From assembly GCA_027625915.1 (NCBI GenBank), contig JANTQA010000036.1, positions 1,235,501 through 1,299,500 of the forward strand: a stretch of 64,000 nt of DNA, given 5' to 3'. The stretch comes from Anaeramoeba flamelloides (Eukaryota > Metamonada > Anaeramoebidae). Of this stretch, positions 1 to 12,576 are shown in pieces (the stretch's first letter is position 1; every line of letters starts with the position of its first letter). The notes below the pieces were generated by a model. The model was not told the DNA's origin, did no database searches, and saw only the letters and a program-made list of their open reading frames with translations. Position numbers and translations under genes: made by a program.

Positions 1-1164
1 CTTCGAAATCTTTTTGATACACAAATTAAAAAAGTTTGGAAACACGAACCCTCTTCAAACGAAAAATTTGCTGAGACGAGTAATAGTAAGTGAAACCTCG
101 AAATTTTTTTATTCAATTTTTTTGTGAATTTCACCTTTTTTTTATTTTTTTTAGTTCCTCCCCAACAAAAATCCAATCAACCCCAAAAAAAAACCAAAAC
201 TAAAACTAAAACCAAAACCAAACCTTTTATTTCTCACGAAAAAAACAAAAAAAAAAAAAAAAAAACGAATGTATTAAAATAGAAAGCTTTTCAGAATCAA
301 TTTTTGACTTTAGTCCCTTACCCACGTCTGGCAATGATCATTTGAGAGAACCGTACCGCACATCAGAATCGGAGCAATTGAATTCAAACAAGATGAGTAG
401 TAAAAACCAAAATGCGTGCAAGTTGCAAAATGTTCTTGCACATCACTATTGTGAAAAAGCTAAAACCAAAAATATGAACCATGGGTTCAGCGAAAGGAAA
501 AGCGATTCCTACATCAACAAGAACGACAAAATTGAACAAGAGCAAAACACCAAAGAAATGGAAGAGGAAACAAAAAAAAACAAAAAATTTAAAGAGCATC
601 CGCTTGGAGAAAACCCAAGTCGTACTCTTTTTGTTCGTAATATAGGCTCCACTACAAAAGATGAAGAGATTCTTCATGTCTTTGAAAGGTATGGCCCAAT
701 TAAATCGATTTACTCCAAGACCAAATATCGAGGGTTTGTGATGGTTTCCTTTTTTGACATTCGGCACTCAATGACTGCCTTACAAATCTTGCAAGGGCAC
801 GAGATCTGTTCAAAGAAGATCGACATCCATTATTCCATCCCAAAAACAAAAAAAACGCAGGTGGAAAATAAAGGTACACTCGTGTGCCAGGGACTTGACC
901 CCTTTATTAGCAGAACAGACATCATCAAGATCTTTTCCAGGTACGGCGATGTGATGGACGTAAGGGAAGCCCCCAAAATTGACCAAAAGATTGTGGAATT
1001 TTTTGATTCCAGGCACGCAGAAAAGGCATATAGAGACATCAATAAAGGACAGAAAATTGATCCAAACAAAATTAGAGTTGAGTTTTATAATAAGCCTCGT
1101 AAAATTCCTGCACAAAAGCAACCACAACCTAAAAAGCAATTCACATTACAACAACAGCAGCAGC

Positions 1165-1201
<37 letters not shown>

Positions 1202-1778
1202 GCAACAACCAACAAAAATTAAAAGGCAAATTGACGAAAAAAAATCTAAAAATAAAAATAAAAAAAAAATTAATAATAACCCAAGAAAACCTTTCATTAC
1301 CAAAAATATTCAAAATGAAAAGCAAAAAAAATTACCTAAAAAAAAAACATCCAAAAAAAAATATAATAATAATCAATACCAAAACTTTCAACCTTATCGA
1401 AGGAAAAAAGATCAAAATAAAAAAAAACATCAAAGTGAAAACTGCAATTTTAAAAAAAATAATAATTCTTTATCATTTCAAAAAAAGCAAATAAACCATG
1501 GAAATAATCACAATCACAATCACAATTTTAATAATAACCAAAGCAATAACCATCAGCAGCAGCAGAAGCAGCAACAATTTCAACAATACCAACAATTACA
1601 ATTCCAATCCCATTTACATTTACAACAACAACAGAAACAACAACAGCAGCAACAACAATTACATCAAAATAATGTTTATTATCAAAATTATGGATATGAT
1701 CAGGAACGATATTATGAAAATAATTCAAATTATTATCGAGAATACCCTGTTTATTATTTTCAGAATAACCAAAACTAA
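1..1778 (+). CDS. Mei2-like RNA-binding protein, 5'-partial (two RRMs, poly-Q tail)
   Basis: Carries two RNA-recognition motifs typical of Mei2/AML proteins, which bind RNA and act in meiosis or developmental switching in fungi and plants. Numbering residues from position 342, RRM1 is about 94-166 (RNP2 LFVRNI, RNP1 RGFVMVSF, then FDIR and IDIHYSIPK, all Mei2 hallmarks) and RRM2 about 178-248 (GTLVCQGLDP, KIVEFFDSRHAEKA). A poly-Q run at about 270-290 and a Lys/Asn/Gln-rich tail follow; the third RRM usual in Mei2 proteins is not seen. Stop is TAA. An upstream coding exon seems to run from the left edge to 85, followed by GTAAGT. The link to the main frame (open from 210) is uncertain: either an intron 86-282, or an intron 86-154 with a length error in the A run at 247-265. 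The first internal ATG of the main frame is at 393. Family call sure; N-terminus unsure. Confidence 0.78.
86..154 (+). other. Probable spliceosomal intron in the Mei2-like gene
   Basis: Starts GTAAGT and ends in a T-rich tract plus TAG at 152-154, which is the consensus shape of the confirmed introns in the eS10 gene. Both sides read as coding. The following exon then needs a frame change within the A run near 247-265, so an acceptor at 281-282 is the alternative. Confidence 0.5.
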
Positions 1779-3183
1779 ATAATTTGTTTTGAATAATTCA
1801 AAGCCGAAATTTTGAAATTTTAGAATTTATTTTTTTTATTTATTTTCTTTCTTTATTTATTTTTTCTTCTTAATTTATGTTTTGTCCAATTATTTACATT
1901 GGATTTTTTTTAGTTTAATATTAATTTTTTTTCTTATTAACTACTTATCTCTTTTAAAATAATTTGTAACATTAAAGGAATTTTTTTATTTTTTTTATCC
2001 TCTTTAATTTAAACACATTTTTTAATTTTATATCGCAATATGAAATATTCAAAATGAGAGAATTTTTTTTTACTCAAAAGAAACTAAATAAAAAATTTTT
2101 TTAGCTTTTACTTTTTTTTTTTTTTTTTTTTATTATGGATCAAACTTTTTTTATGCTTCAGAACGTACTTTATCAAAAAATCCTAAAAAAAAAAAACTAG
2201 TGATATTTAAACAAACTAAACTCTTTTTCAAATAAAAGGTCACAGAAAATTTCAAGAATTATTCATAATTGAACCAAATTAATTGAGGTATCATTCTAAA
2301 ATCTAAGAAACTCAATAAAACATAAAAAAAAAACACCCAACAGAATATTTAAATCTCATTAAAATAAAATAATAAAAATTAAAATTGAATATTTTAATTA
2401 TTGAGGTGACACATTTTTTTGAAATGAGAAATCTCTTTTTGTAAATTGTAATGAAAAAAATATAAAATCAATAATAACCATTGAACATGGTGAATCGGGG
2501 AAAAGTTCTCAAATTTTTATTGATAATCCTTTACAGGCCAGACTTTTGTTCTTTAAAGTCTCATTTTCCATATAAATCCATAATTAATCCGAGTATTTTG
2601 TTAGATTTTTTTTTTTCTTTTTTTTCTTTTTTCTTTATACCATACATCAATCCAATAATGGTCGATCTTAATTCCTATATCTAGATTATTCAAAATCAAA
2701 CTTACACTGTTTCCATTTTTACACTGGGTGATTATTTCCAATTTTATTTCTTCTCATCTTGTTTATTTTCCTTTCTTAGCTGTTCAATGCCCATAAATAC
2801 AAAAAAAAAAACATGGAAAAATGAATAATTAAAATGAAAATCACCAATGAAAATCACCAACAAGTAATTATCTTATTACCAATCAAATAAGATGGTATTG
2901 ATGATTTGGGAGGTGTACCCTTTGTTTTAAAAAGAGTTTAGATTTCAAAAATTTTAGACATGTCCATTGTGTTCTTACACCATTAAGTAAAATATACAAT
3001 ATGCTAAATAACCCTCTTGACTTAATTTTTTTATAAGACTTGAATTCTTTTTTTTTTTTTTTACAGATTTTTACTAATGTTTTTCCAACTTTTTTTGATA
3101 TTTATTGATTTTTTAAGCTGCTATTAATGTGTAATATTTTCAAGAAAGGTTTGTTTTCGAAAAGGTAGAACAATTTAACAATA
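1779..3183. other. Intergenic, AT-rich
   Basis: The first ~200 bases are T-rich and probably hold the 3' UTR of the Mei2-like gene. I see no gene, tRNA or well-defined repeat in the rest, only homopolymer runs. Confidence 0.5.
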
Positions 3184-3380
3184 CAGTCAGTTTCAAATAT
3201 AAGACACAATCTTTCAACGAAATTTAAGGCACAATAAAATCTAAAATTAAGGTACAAAATTTGTAATTTTTTTTTTTACGTATATTTTTTCCTAGAATCT
3301 GAATGTTGTGCCTTAATTTGGGATTTTTATTGTGCCTTAAATTTCATTGAAAGTTTATGTCTTAAAAGTGGAACTGTCTG
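3184..3380. mobile_element. Palindromic TA-target MITE, copy 1
   Basis: A 197-bp near-palindrome flanked by TA on both sides (3182-3183, 3381-3382). It starts CAGTCAGTTTC and ends GAACTGTCTG. Each arm contains the repeated word AAGGCACAA (here partly mutated). Four more copies in the window have the same length and ends. TA target and CAGT termini point to the Tc1/mariner group. It has no coding capacity. This copy is among the more diverged. Confidence 0.85.
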
Positions 3381-3382
3381 TA

Positions 3383-4649
3383 ATAAACCCCCCCCTAAAT
3401 TAGAAATAAATTTATAATAAGTTGTAAAAATATTTATTCTTATAATTGAATGAAAACCCCATAGACATTCATATAATCAACAGGCAATATGCTTATTTTA
3501 CATAAATTATCCCCAATCCCCTAATTATTTTTTTTTTAAAGATTTGATAGTCAAATAAGTTGACTACTACTCATTTTGATACTTTAAGGAGAGCGACATA
3601 TCTTCCAATCAACACCCTTTTTTATTTTGAAATGTTGCTTCATTTCGGGTTCTTATCCAACCCAATTAGTATCACAAAAAAAGAAGTAGACAAATCAATA
3701 AGTATACCAAAATATGAATATGATTTTAAGGCTAATGACTAAAGGAAAAAATAGGAAAATAAAATCAAATGGTTCTCCAATTTAATATTCAAAAAAAAAT
3801 TAAAAAAAATCAGAAATTTTTTTTGATCTGGGGATATCAGGAAAACAGTATTTCAGATAATCTTTATCAATTTATCAATTGGTTTGTTTCTGATCAAACT
3901 TGAATGGATTTTATTTTTGTGAATTTCAGTATTGGATTGTTTAAATTTAGTTTAATTAGATCCTAAACAGGGTGGTTAACTGGTAAAAATTTAACCAAAA
4001 TGTTGAAAAAATCATATATTGCAACATAATTCAAAATTAAAAATATATTTTTACTAGATTGTGTTTTTGAGTAAATAAAAAAATTAAAATTTAAAATAAC
4101 AACCTAATAAAAAAGAAAGAATATTTAAAAAAAGTAAGATTTATTTACAAATAAACACTAATAATTTTGGAAAAAAAAACAAAAAACTCAACGTGGTTTA
4201 TTTATTATACTATATATATATTTGATGGGAGGGAAAATTGTTACATACAAGCTATTTAATAATGAAAAACTATTTTTTCCATCTTTTTTAAAAAATTATT
4301 ATACTTTTTACAAACTGAAAGAATTTTTTATGTAATAAATTTTCAAAATTTCTAATGTGTTGAAAAATAAATAGAGAAAATTTCTTTACCCTTCCAATAT
4401 ATTTTTTTTTCATAAATCCTATAAAATTTTATTATTTTAATTCTTAAAATCTATTAAACAATTAATTTGCCTTTGAGTAGTCATGTATTTTGATGATTTA
4501 TTTTATATTTATATCTCACTACTTAATATAAAGAATGATAATTTTCTTACTCTTATTTTACAATTAACAGATTTTTTTATTTCAAGGCTGTTTTAAGCTT
4601 TCTTTTTATCACATAAATAAAAATTCTTTATTCTTCAAAGAATATTTTT
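3383..4649. other. Intergenic, AT-rich
   Basis: No supported gene. A 60-codon open frame near 3560-3742 has no recognisable content and no second copy. Confidence 0.45.
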
Positions 4650-4729
4650 TTTTTTTTGATATAATTGAGACAATCTGTTGAATTTTGAACTTTTCAAAAA
4701 AAAGAGAAAAAAAGTATCAGAGAATACAA

Positions 4730-6356
4730 GAACTATTTTTACAATTGTAATTTTATAACGAGTGTGATAAAAATGGGTTCTTATTGTTGTCAAATCAAAC
4801 AAAACTTTATACAGGGATAAAAGAAGGAAAACAATATCAAGATTTCCCCAAAATTTTCATTCTCGTATTAATAAATGAAAAAGAAGATTACGAAAAAACA
4901 GATATTGGAGTCAATGTCTTTTTAAACGAAAGTGAAAAACCTTGCGACTTTGTTGGATTGTTACTTTTCTTTATTTTTTCATTTTATAGTTAGGCTGAGA
5001 AGGTATGCCATTTTCACCTAAAAGGTCAAAATGGAGAAAATTGGCAATTTGTGAGGAATTATTCTTTGTTATTTCCAAAAAAATAAAAATTTTCAAAAGG
5101 CTCTATAGTGTGTTTATTATTGTATTTAATACACTAAAATCCTCATTTCCAAAAATTAAAAGATCATTTTTTCTGGACTGACACAATAGTTTTTTTATAT
5201 AGAAACAAAAACTGACTATATTTTTACAAATTTTATTTCCAATGGATACTTGAATACAAAGCACCACTAAAACTTTTCCAGAACACACCAACCCCAATTT
5301 TACCCAACTAACAATCGGTATTTTTGGGAGAAACAATCCAAACGGAAGGGACCTTTTCAAAAAAGAATTAGAAAAATGTGGGGTGTGTTTAACAGGGGCA
5401 CACGCTGTTTCAAAAACAATTCGAGGGCGAAATTCTCCTATTAATGGTGGTGGGGTGTTTAAATTTGAGGAAAAAAAAAAAGAATCAAAAATAATAAGAT
5501 AAAACCACAACTCTTTGTAATAATTAATGCAGTAGTTCCAACCCTTTTGTGAATTTTTAATAAGACCCAGAAATTGATTTTTTATTCTGAAAATTTTATT
5601 TTGACAACAAACCATAGAATGGTTATAAAAGTTTCATCATAAACTATAAAATTTATAATAGAAGATTAAAATTAAGTTATCCAATTTTTTATTTTCGAAA
5701 CTGAAAAACAAATTCATAAAAAAACTTTCATTAATGTGGAACTTCAATTTATAAAATTATTAAAATCTCAAGTATAAAGCATTTAAAAAGAATGATCGAA
5801 AAATAAATTCAAGTTCAGATGGTTCCTATGATTTTAATTATTGAGAAAATGGAATATTTAGGATTCTTTTTTGCACAAAAAACATATCTCTAATAAAGCA
5901 AGCGAAGTTGAAATTTTTATCTTATGATCGAAATTGAACTTTCTATGTCTAAATACACAACTTTAAAATAGACAACTAATTACTATTTCTTATAATATTT
6001 CTCAATAGAGTTGGAAAGGATTAATTGTTTGTGGAGGTAATGTAACAATTCAACCTAAATCAAAGATCAAAAATCATAGACAATATGATCATTGAGATTT
6101 CAAGATATTTGTTGAGATTGTTTTTAATGTTTAAAAATCGTGATAATTATTTTTTTCAATTGCATTTTCATGTTCCAAAACAAGGTGTTCGAGTTAACAT
6201 ATCTCAAATTTTCATAGTGGATTTTTGATTTAAAAATGATATAAAATGATTTTTTGAACCAAATTGGTGAATATTTTAAAGATCATTCCTTTACATTTTA
6301 AATGAGATTGGAACAGATTGTGTTAAGGTTATTTGTTGAATTTGTAAACTTAGTCC
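4730..6356 (-). mobile_element. TTAA-target DNA transposon, copy A (reverse orientation)
   Basis: About 1.63 kb, one of four related copies. Its right end reads AGTCC followed by TTAA (6357-6360), matching the GGACT termini of the other copies; the left end (ACAA then GAACTA) is eroded. The inside matches copies B, C and D along its length, for example the segment around 5400-5470 and the segment around 6180-6330. TTAA-target duplication is known for piggyBac and Kolobok elements; which superfamily this is cannot be told from the ends alone. It encloses a nuclease-like coding remnant at 4751-4993. Confidence 0.7.
4751..4993 (+). pseudogene. Fragment resembling PD-(D/E)XK nuclease-family transposase (PDDEXK_2-like)
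   Basis: The frame reads KLYTGIKEGKQYQDFPKIF then ILVLINEKEDYEKTDIGV. This recalls the YWSKLYSxQLKEGxDYxxLKPVIxIxILxF block of PDDEXK_2 (Rpn-like) proteins. A downstream frame gives CHFHLKGQNGE, and in copy D the matching place (33111-33190, minus strand) gives VFNFHPKGQNG then LAILDEWYLFF, similar to that family's later IHFLELPK...EEW block. Aligned positions in copies B and C keep traces of the same words. The N-terminal catalytic part is not recognised. The family call rests on memory of the motif, so it is tentative; it is clearly part of the repeat and not a host gene. Confidence 0.35.
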
Positions 6357-6430
6357 TTAAGACAATAATTTATTTGAAACATTTAAAACCAATAATTCAT
6401 TTCAGAAAATAGTGATTTCAAAAGAAAGTT

Positions 6431-7614
6431 TGTTTTTGGATTCTTCAGATTTTTAATTCATTTTTGAGTTTCAAAAGGGATTAATTGTTTTTAAATTTAC
6501 AAGGTTCTTTTTTCTGGATACCTTTGAACTTAATGCACACTATATTTTAGGAAGAAGAATTTTAACTACAAAGTTACTAAATCGAAAATTATGTAAAAGA
6601 ATGATTCAAATAATTACTTATTTGCTCACTATTATCTTCAATTTAAAAAAGATTCTTAGATGAATTGATTTGACTTTCATACTTTTACTTAACTTTTCTG
6701 AATGTAATTAGGCTTTACTTAGAGGTTTTTTTTCTCGTCTGTAATAGGAGGGAAAAATAAACAAAAAAAATATATATCCAAACAATATTTAATATTTTGA
6801 GGGGCAATGTTTCTTCTCCTTGTATTTCAATAGAATTTTTGAAAAATTCCTTTCTATTTTTCTATGAAACACTGACAAAAACTCCCGAAAGGTTCTTCAA
6901 CAAAGAAAATATTTAGCCAATCAGGAATTCTTTTCAATCTTTTTTGCCAAAACTTGTGAAAAAAAAATCTTTTCCAGATAATTTTTCGAGATTGAAAATT
7001 CTAATACTCTTTAGACCACTGAAGAAACCCAACATATTTCCATTTGATAAAAAGTCAGTTCTTTTTGTATATTGTGTTTTACAAAAAAAGCTGGAAAAAA
7101 AAAATCTACAAAAAAATTCAGGTAAATTGTATTTTTTGAATGAATAAATTATCTTCAAAAACTTGACAAAAACGGAAACTTTGATGATTTTTTTCAAAAT
7201 CTATGAATTTTTATAAATTTTTAAATAAATATTTTTAATTTTTTTCAATTATTTTTTGCACGTCTTTTTAAAAATTTTTTTTTTAAGAGTCAAATTCAGG
7301 TATATTGTTTTACAATACATACACAACCGATTTCTAGAATTTTGAAATATTTCTATAAAATTTCAAAAGATAAAACTAAATAAATTTATTTTGGTCAGAA
7401 AATTAATAAATAACTCTTTTTGAAATTTGACTCTGATGATGAGGGCGTGGATTTAAAAAGAAAGTGAGAGAAAAAAAGATATGAAAAGAAAATTTCAAAG
7501 TTCTCTAATCATAAATTTTATACTTGTTTATTCGATTCTTTCGACTTTTATTCAAACCAATCTTCACACCTCAACAAAGAATAATAATAAAACAAATCAT
7601 CATAAAAGAATAGA
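6431..7614. other. Intergenic, AT-rich, upstream of orphan gene
   Basis: No supported gene. Open frames on both strands at 6934-7197 mirror each other and carry no family signal. The stretch from about 7480 is less AT-biased and probably is the 5' UTR and promoter of the next gene. Confidence 0.45.
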
Positions 7615-8787
7615 ATGGCATACTCACCAATCCAGGAAGAATGGACACAACCAATTTTCCCAAGTTACGAACAACAAACACTATTTGAGTTAAACAGTTT
7701 CCAAACAGCATCCTTCACGAATTTGTTTGCGCCGCTTCTACAAATGCAGGCCAATGAAAGGAAAAGGAACGAATTTGAAAAGATGAACATTGAGAAACAA
7801 ACAAACGAGGCAACCGAAAAAATGCAAGAGTTGGCGAAAGATCTGTTTAAATTAATGATCGGGCTAATCTGGGTCATTTCAGGAGGAGGATCACAGATGA
7901 CGCTTTCACCGTATACAGATCAGTTTCTTCCAAGGATCGAGCATTTGTTGAATGTGGAACCGAACACACTCTCTTCTGCATCTCCCTTGTTGAAGCATTT
8001 GCTCTCGAACTCAAGAAGAGGGTTTACAGAATTTGTCTTGGAAATTATTGTGGCTGTCTTGTCACTTCGCCATCTTGAGGACGAAGAGTTAAAAGAAAAA
8101 AGCGATTTGTACAAAACAGCAATCAAATTAGACAAGGTCTTAAAAATGATCGTACTCTTAAACCAGCAAGAGAATATGAAGAAAAGCCAATCAAAGACAA
8201 CAAAAAGGACGACAAATTGCCTCAACAAAGATCCTGAAAATCTCGTCAACCCAGACCAGATCAAAAAAAAATTAGAGAAAATATATTGCCAAATTTACAA
8301 TCCAAAGGTCTTAATGTTTTGGTTTGAAAAAAGGTTTGTATACAACCCAAACCTCTTTTTAACAAGAGAAGACAAAATTAACTTCTTTCGGGAACACTTC
8401 TTCTTTTTAGGCAAATCCAAATTCGTTCTTTGCATCTTGATCATAGCCAACGAGCTTGCTAACAACTCTTCAATAACAAAACAATATTTTCAATTAATTC
8501 AAAAGATGGACAACAATTCACCCCTCGGCTTGTATCAAAATAACAGAATGAAAAAATTGAAATTGATCCAAGACCTCATTATCAAATTTAGTTTAAATAG
8601 TGGCAATTATTGGGAATTAATTTCTCAGGACTATGTTCAAAAAATGAAATTCCAACCACAAAATATGTTTTTAAACTCACCTTTTAACAATTTGTTGAAC
8701 AACCCTAATATTGAAAAAATTATTTCACAAAAAGCAATTAATTTTAAGAAAAAAAGGATTGTAAAAATAAACCATTTTTACAAATAA
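7615..8787 (+). CDS. Hypothetical protein, 390 aa, helical
   Basis: I do not recognise this protein. It is one uninterrupted exon with a clear rise in GC over its flanks, starting MAYSPIQEEW and ending in TAA. The N-terminal third is Gln/Glu/Lys-rich and probably helical (about residues 40-75). A hydrophobic run, LFKLMIGLIWVISGGG (about 77-92), could be a buried helix or a weak membrane segment. The region from about 125 to 345 alternates Leu-rich helices with Lys/Asn-rich linkers and looks like an all-alpha repeat fold. The C-terminus is basic (KKKRIVKINHFYK). No signal peptide is seen. The start is the first ATG of the open frame, following an A-rich leader. Confidence 0.7.
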   Translation: MAYSPIQEEWTQPIFPSYEQQTLFELNSFQTASFTNLFAPLLQMQANERKRNEFEKMNIEKQTNEATEKMQELAKDLFKLMIGLIWVISGGGSQMTLSPYTDQFLPRIEHLLNVEPNTLSSASPLLKHLLSNSRRGFTEFVLEIIVAVLSLRHLEDEELKEKSDLYKTAIKLDKVLKMIVLLNQQENMKKSQSKTTKRTTNCLNKDPENLVNPDQIKKKLEKIYCQIYNPKVLMFWFEKRFVYNPNLFLTREDKINFFREHFFFLGKSKFVLCILIIANELANNSSITKQYFQLIQKMDNNSPLGLYQNNRMKKLKLIQDLIIKFSLNSGNYWELISQDYVQKMKFQPQNMFLNSPFNNLLNNPNIEKIISQKAINFKKKRIVKINHFYK

Positions 8788-9147
8788 TACTCTCATTTAT
8801 TTTACGACTGAATCTCTACATTTCTCTCTTTCTTTTTTCTTTTCTTTTTTTTTTTTTTTTTTTGCATATTATTAATTTAATATTTCCTTTATAATAAGAA
8901 GAAATATTAAATTATTGTTTATTGATAAATAAATTTTCATCATTTTTTTTTTTTTTATTTTTTTTCAAAAAGTTTAACAAAACAACTTAAAATATTAAGA
9001 CATCAATTTTGTAAATATGTATAAAGTACACAAAAAAATTTAATAAAATTGTATATTTACAAAGGATGTGAGTAAATAGCCAAATATATTTTTTTTACTA
9101 ATTAAAAATGGGAACAATTGATTTATAAAAATAAAGACTCCATAACA
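8788..9147. other. 3' flank of the orphan gene
   Basis: T-rich runs at 8821-8864 and 8943-8965 fit a 3' UTR and polyadenylation region. Nothing else is seen. Confidence 0.4.
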
Positions 9148-11075
9148 TAGACCCCATTTCACTCAAAAGTTAACGACTAAAAATGAAAAATTTATTGTTT
9201 TTTTTTAAGAATAGAACCAACATATAAGATTTTTTAGAAATAAAAGAAATAATAAGCTTCAGTTAGAAGTTGATATTCATCAAAGAAATACTTGAACAAA
9301 CTTCAATTTTGTAAAAAATAGAATATTAAAAAAATTTTTGGCTCACTTCCATTTAAGGACTAAGTTTTCAAATTCAATGAATAACCTTAACACAATTTAT
9401 TCCAATCCTATTTAAAATGTAAAGGAATAATCTTTAAAATATTCACCAATTTGGTTCAAAAAATCATTTTATATCATTTTTAAATCAAAAATCCACTATG
9501 AAAATTTGAGATATGTGAACTCGAACACCTTGTTTTGGAACATGAAAATGAAATTGAAAAATAATCACGGTTTTTTAACAGTCAAAAAAATCTTATTTCA
9601 AACAATAAAAGTTAAATGATCTCATTGCCAATGATTTTCGACAATTGGGTTATGATGAATTGTTACATTGTATTCACAAACCAAACAATAAATCCATTCC
9701 GACCATGTCATGAAATATTATCAGAGATAAAAATTGGTTATATATTATAAAACTGTGATTTTTATGAAAAAATAAAAATCAATTTATATTATAAGATAAA
9801 CAGTTCAACTTCTCTTACTTTATTGGAGTAACTGTTTTTTTTTTTTTTTGTAAAAACCAAGAAAAATATTACATTTCTTCAAGAATTGAAATCAGAGAAA
9901 CCCTTAAAATGTCCAAGTATTTTTCGATCATTGTTTTTAATTTTTTTAAACTTGAGATTTTCACAATTTTATAATTTGAAGATCCAACTTAGTGTAAGTT
10001 TTTTTATTAATTTGTTTCAGTTCCGAAAACCAAAGAAACCAAAAAATGGATAACTATTTTTTAATCTTGTATTATCAATTCAATACTTTATGATTGAAAT
10101 TTTATAACCCTTTTATGGTTTGTTGAAAATAAAATTTTTCAGAATAAAAAGTCAATTTCAGGGCAAATTTAGTTTTCACGATAGATTTGGAACAGTTGTA
10201 TTAATTATTACAAAGAGTTGTGATTTTGTCTTATTTTTATTGGTTCTTTTTGGTTTTCCTCAAATTTAAACACCCCACCACGACTAAGAGGAGAGCTTCT
10301 CTTCGAATTGTTTTTAGAAAAACATGATCAATACTTAACACACCCCACATTTTTTTGTGCTTTTTTGATGAATTTTTTTTATTTAAAACGTTTCTAGAAT
10401 AAACTAATTTGCTGTATCAAGACAAAATGGGTTGAGCTTGTGTGGGAAAAGTTTTGAAGAATTTTTCATTAAAGGATCTTTTGAAAATAAAATTCATAAA
10501 AAAAAGTTAGCTTTTTTTATTTTTTTTTAAAAAAATAGTGTGTGAGTTCAGAAAAAATGATCTTTCAATTGATGGAAATATGAATTTAAGTGAATTCAAT
10601 CCAATACAAAATACACTTTACGGTTTCTTTTACGAATTTAGACTTTATTTGGAATTAACATAGAACTAATCAGTAAAAATTTTCACTTTTCTCCTTTTTG
10701 ACCTTCGATTTCATTTTTTAAAAACCTTCTCATCTAAACTCAGAAATGAAAAAAAAAATAAGAAAAAATCCCCAATATTTTCACAAGGTTTTTAAAAAAT
10801 GACATAAAAAAATTATAATAAACTTAGTTGTTTTGGTCAACCTTCTTTTTCATTTATTAATCCAAAGTGAAAATTTTTGGAAAAAATTGGCATTTTTTCC
10901 TTCTTCAATCTCTCTGGACAAAATTTTTTAATATTTATCAACCACCAAATCATGACAAGAACACATAATTCCTATAATTACAATAAAAAAGGCAGTCCTT
11001 AAATTCCTTCTTGCAAAATTTCTACATTTTTTTCTGAAAATTAAAATTGTTTTCAATTACATTGCTTAATAATAA
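9148..11075 (+). mobile_element. ~560 bp TIR family (CCATTTCACTCAAA ends), copy 1, split by a TTAA element
   Basis: The left part (9148-9352) starts CCCCATTTCACTCAAAAG and matches 34698-34900. The match resumes after the inserted element at 11003 (TTCCTTCTTGCAAAATTTC, compare 50497-50520) and fades near 11075. The right end of this copy is not found. The split gives direct evidence that copy B of the TTAA element is younger than this element. Confidence 0.6.
9357..10998 (+). mobile_element. TTAA-target DNA transposon, copy B
   Basis: 1642 bp, bounded by TTAA at 9353-9356 and 10999-11002, with ends GGACTAAG and (reverse) GGACTGCC. It inserted cleanly into another repeat, so the four-base target duplication is supported by the empty site. 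It matches copies A, C and D throughout. No long open frame remains. The region complementary to about 10690-10960 corresponds to the nuclease-like coding part of copy A. Confidence 0.8.
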
Positions 11076-12576
11076 AATATAATCAATTTCAAAAAGAAAT
11101 TACAAAGACTTAATTTTATCCAGTTTCAAGGATTATAAACCTTAATAAAAAGATTAAAGAGAAAAATTGAGGACTGATCACAATAAAACTTTTAATAATT
11201 CCATCTTTTAGGTATGATTTTTTCTTTGAGATGATCTATTATTGACAAGTTGTCAAAAAATGGACGATTTTAAAGATCTCTAAAAAAAAAATTATGATGA
11301 TTCTGATTCAAAACAAATTAATACAAAGTATTGTTAATTCAATTGATAATAAAATAAACCACCTTTCTTTTAGGTTATTTTATTTCTTCTTTGAATTGAT
11401 CTTACTTTTTGTTTGCAGTGATTTTTCCAATTAAAAATTCTTTTTATTTTTTTTTTTTGATTTTACTTTTTATGCCCAATTATTAAATATAATTGATATT
11501 TATTGATGGGTTCGTATTTTATATTTTAACAATATAACTGAAATTTTTTTTTTTTTATATTTTTTTGTGCAAAATTTAATATATAATGTTACAAGCATGC
11601 CAAGGACAAAACTTCCTTTTTTAGTGTAAAAAACCATTTTTTCTTCAAGTAAACACACTTTTTTTTTCTTCTTCTGACCACAATATATTTTTTACTAATT
11701 ATCCAATAAAATAGCTAAGATTTAAACAACTGTGATGGTAGTCTCCTTGAAGTTTCAAGAAAGTTTTAAATTATGTATATAATTGAATTATAAATTAAAA
11801 ATACCCTTCTAATAAATTTATTAGCAAACCAAAAAAATTTACTGACATCAAGAAATTGGAAAACAAAATAAATAAATGAGAACTCATAATAACTAAATCT
11901 CATTTAAAGTTATTTTCATATATGAATTATATTTTTTAAAAGTTTGATCCATTGTTCTTTTTGAATAGTTCAAAATCACCAAATTATTTCAAAAAAAAAT
12001 TATTTGATTTAAAAGAAGGAAGAAATCTTATTGTATGTAAAGAAAGTGTACTAAAGCACACTTTAAAAATAAAATCACTTTGCTCTGAAAAAACTCAGAA
12101 TAATGTATATACTTAATATCAAAAAAAATTACAATAATTATAAAAAACTTTTAAAAAATATAATATTTTGAATTAAAGAACGTTCCACTTCAATTTTTTA
12201 TATTTTTTTTTCAAAATATATACGAGAAAAACAACTAAACTTTAAATTAAAATTATTCCCAAAATACTTTTTAAAACCTGTTAAATTCAACTTATAATAT
12301 AAAGGAATACCCTTTCCTATAAATCTTTTTAATCAATAATTAATAACCTAATCTTAATTTTACCAGTCGGTTATTAACAATCGAAATATTAAAAGTCTCA
12401 AAAGGCTTTATTTTTTCTTCTCAATTTTTTAGATTTTTCAAAATTTTCAAACAGATAAAAAAAAATTCAAATTGATAATTATTATATAAAAAAAGAATAA
12501 TAAATATATCCGAGAAATGATTTTAATAATAAAAGTACATGTTGTTTTTACTCTTAATAATATTTTAAAAAGAAAT
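11076..12576. other. Intergenic, AT-rich
   Basis: I see no gene and no clearly bounded repeat here, only A/T runs and short degenerate repeats. Confidence 0.4.

Larger units (their letters stand above)
4650..6430 (+). repeat. Copy of ~1.2 kb repeat (third copy), split by a TTAA element
   Basis: The words TTGAATTTTGAACTTTTC (from about 4677) and AATAATTCATTTC (about 6390) also occur in this order near 59603-59668 and, diverged, near 28113-28400. Here they are separated by the 4730-6356 element, so that element inserted into an older repeat. Confidence 0.5.

Noticed and set aside
1085-1303. Minus-strand frame with a 20-Cys run
   Set aside because: It is the antisense of the poly-Q codons of the Mei2-like gene.
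979-1782. Other open frames overlapping the Mei2-like gene (poly-N, poly-I types)
   Set aside because: Shifted readings of the CAA/AAT repeats. The RRM frame explains the region.
7481-7693. Short frame with a signal-peptide-like start (MKRKFQSSLIINFILVYSIL)
   Set aside because: It overlaps the start of the 390-residue gene in another frame and its own tail is the shifted reading of that gene; the first part fits a leader region.
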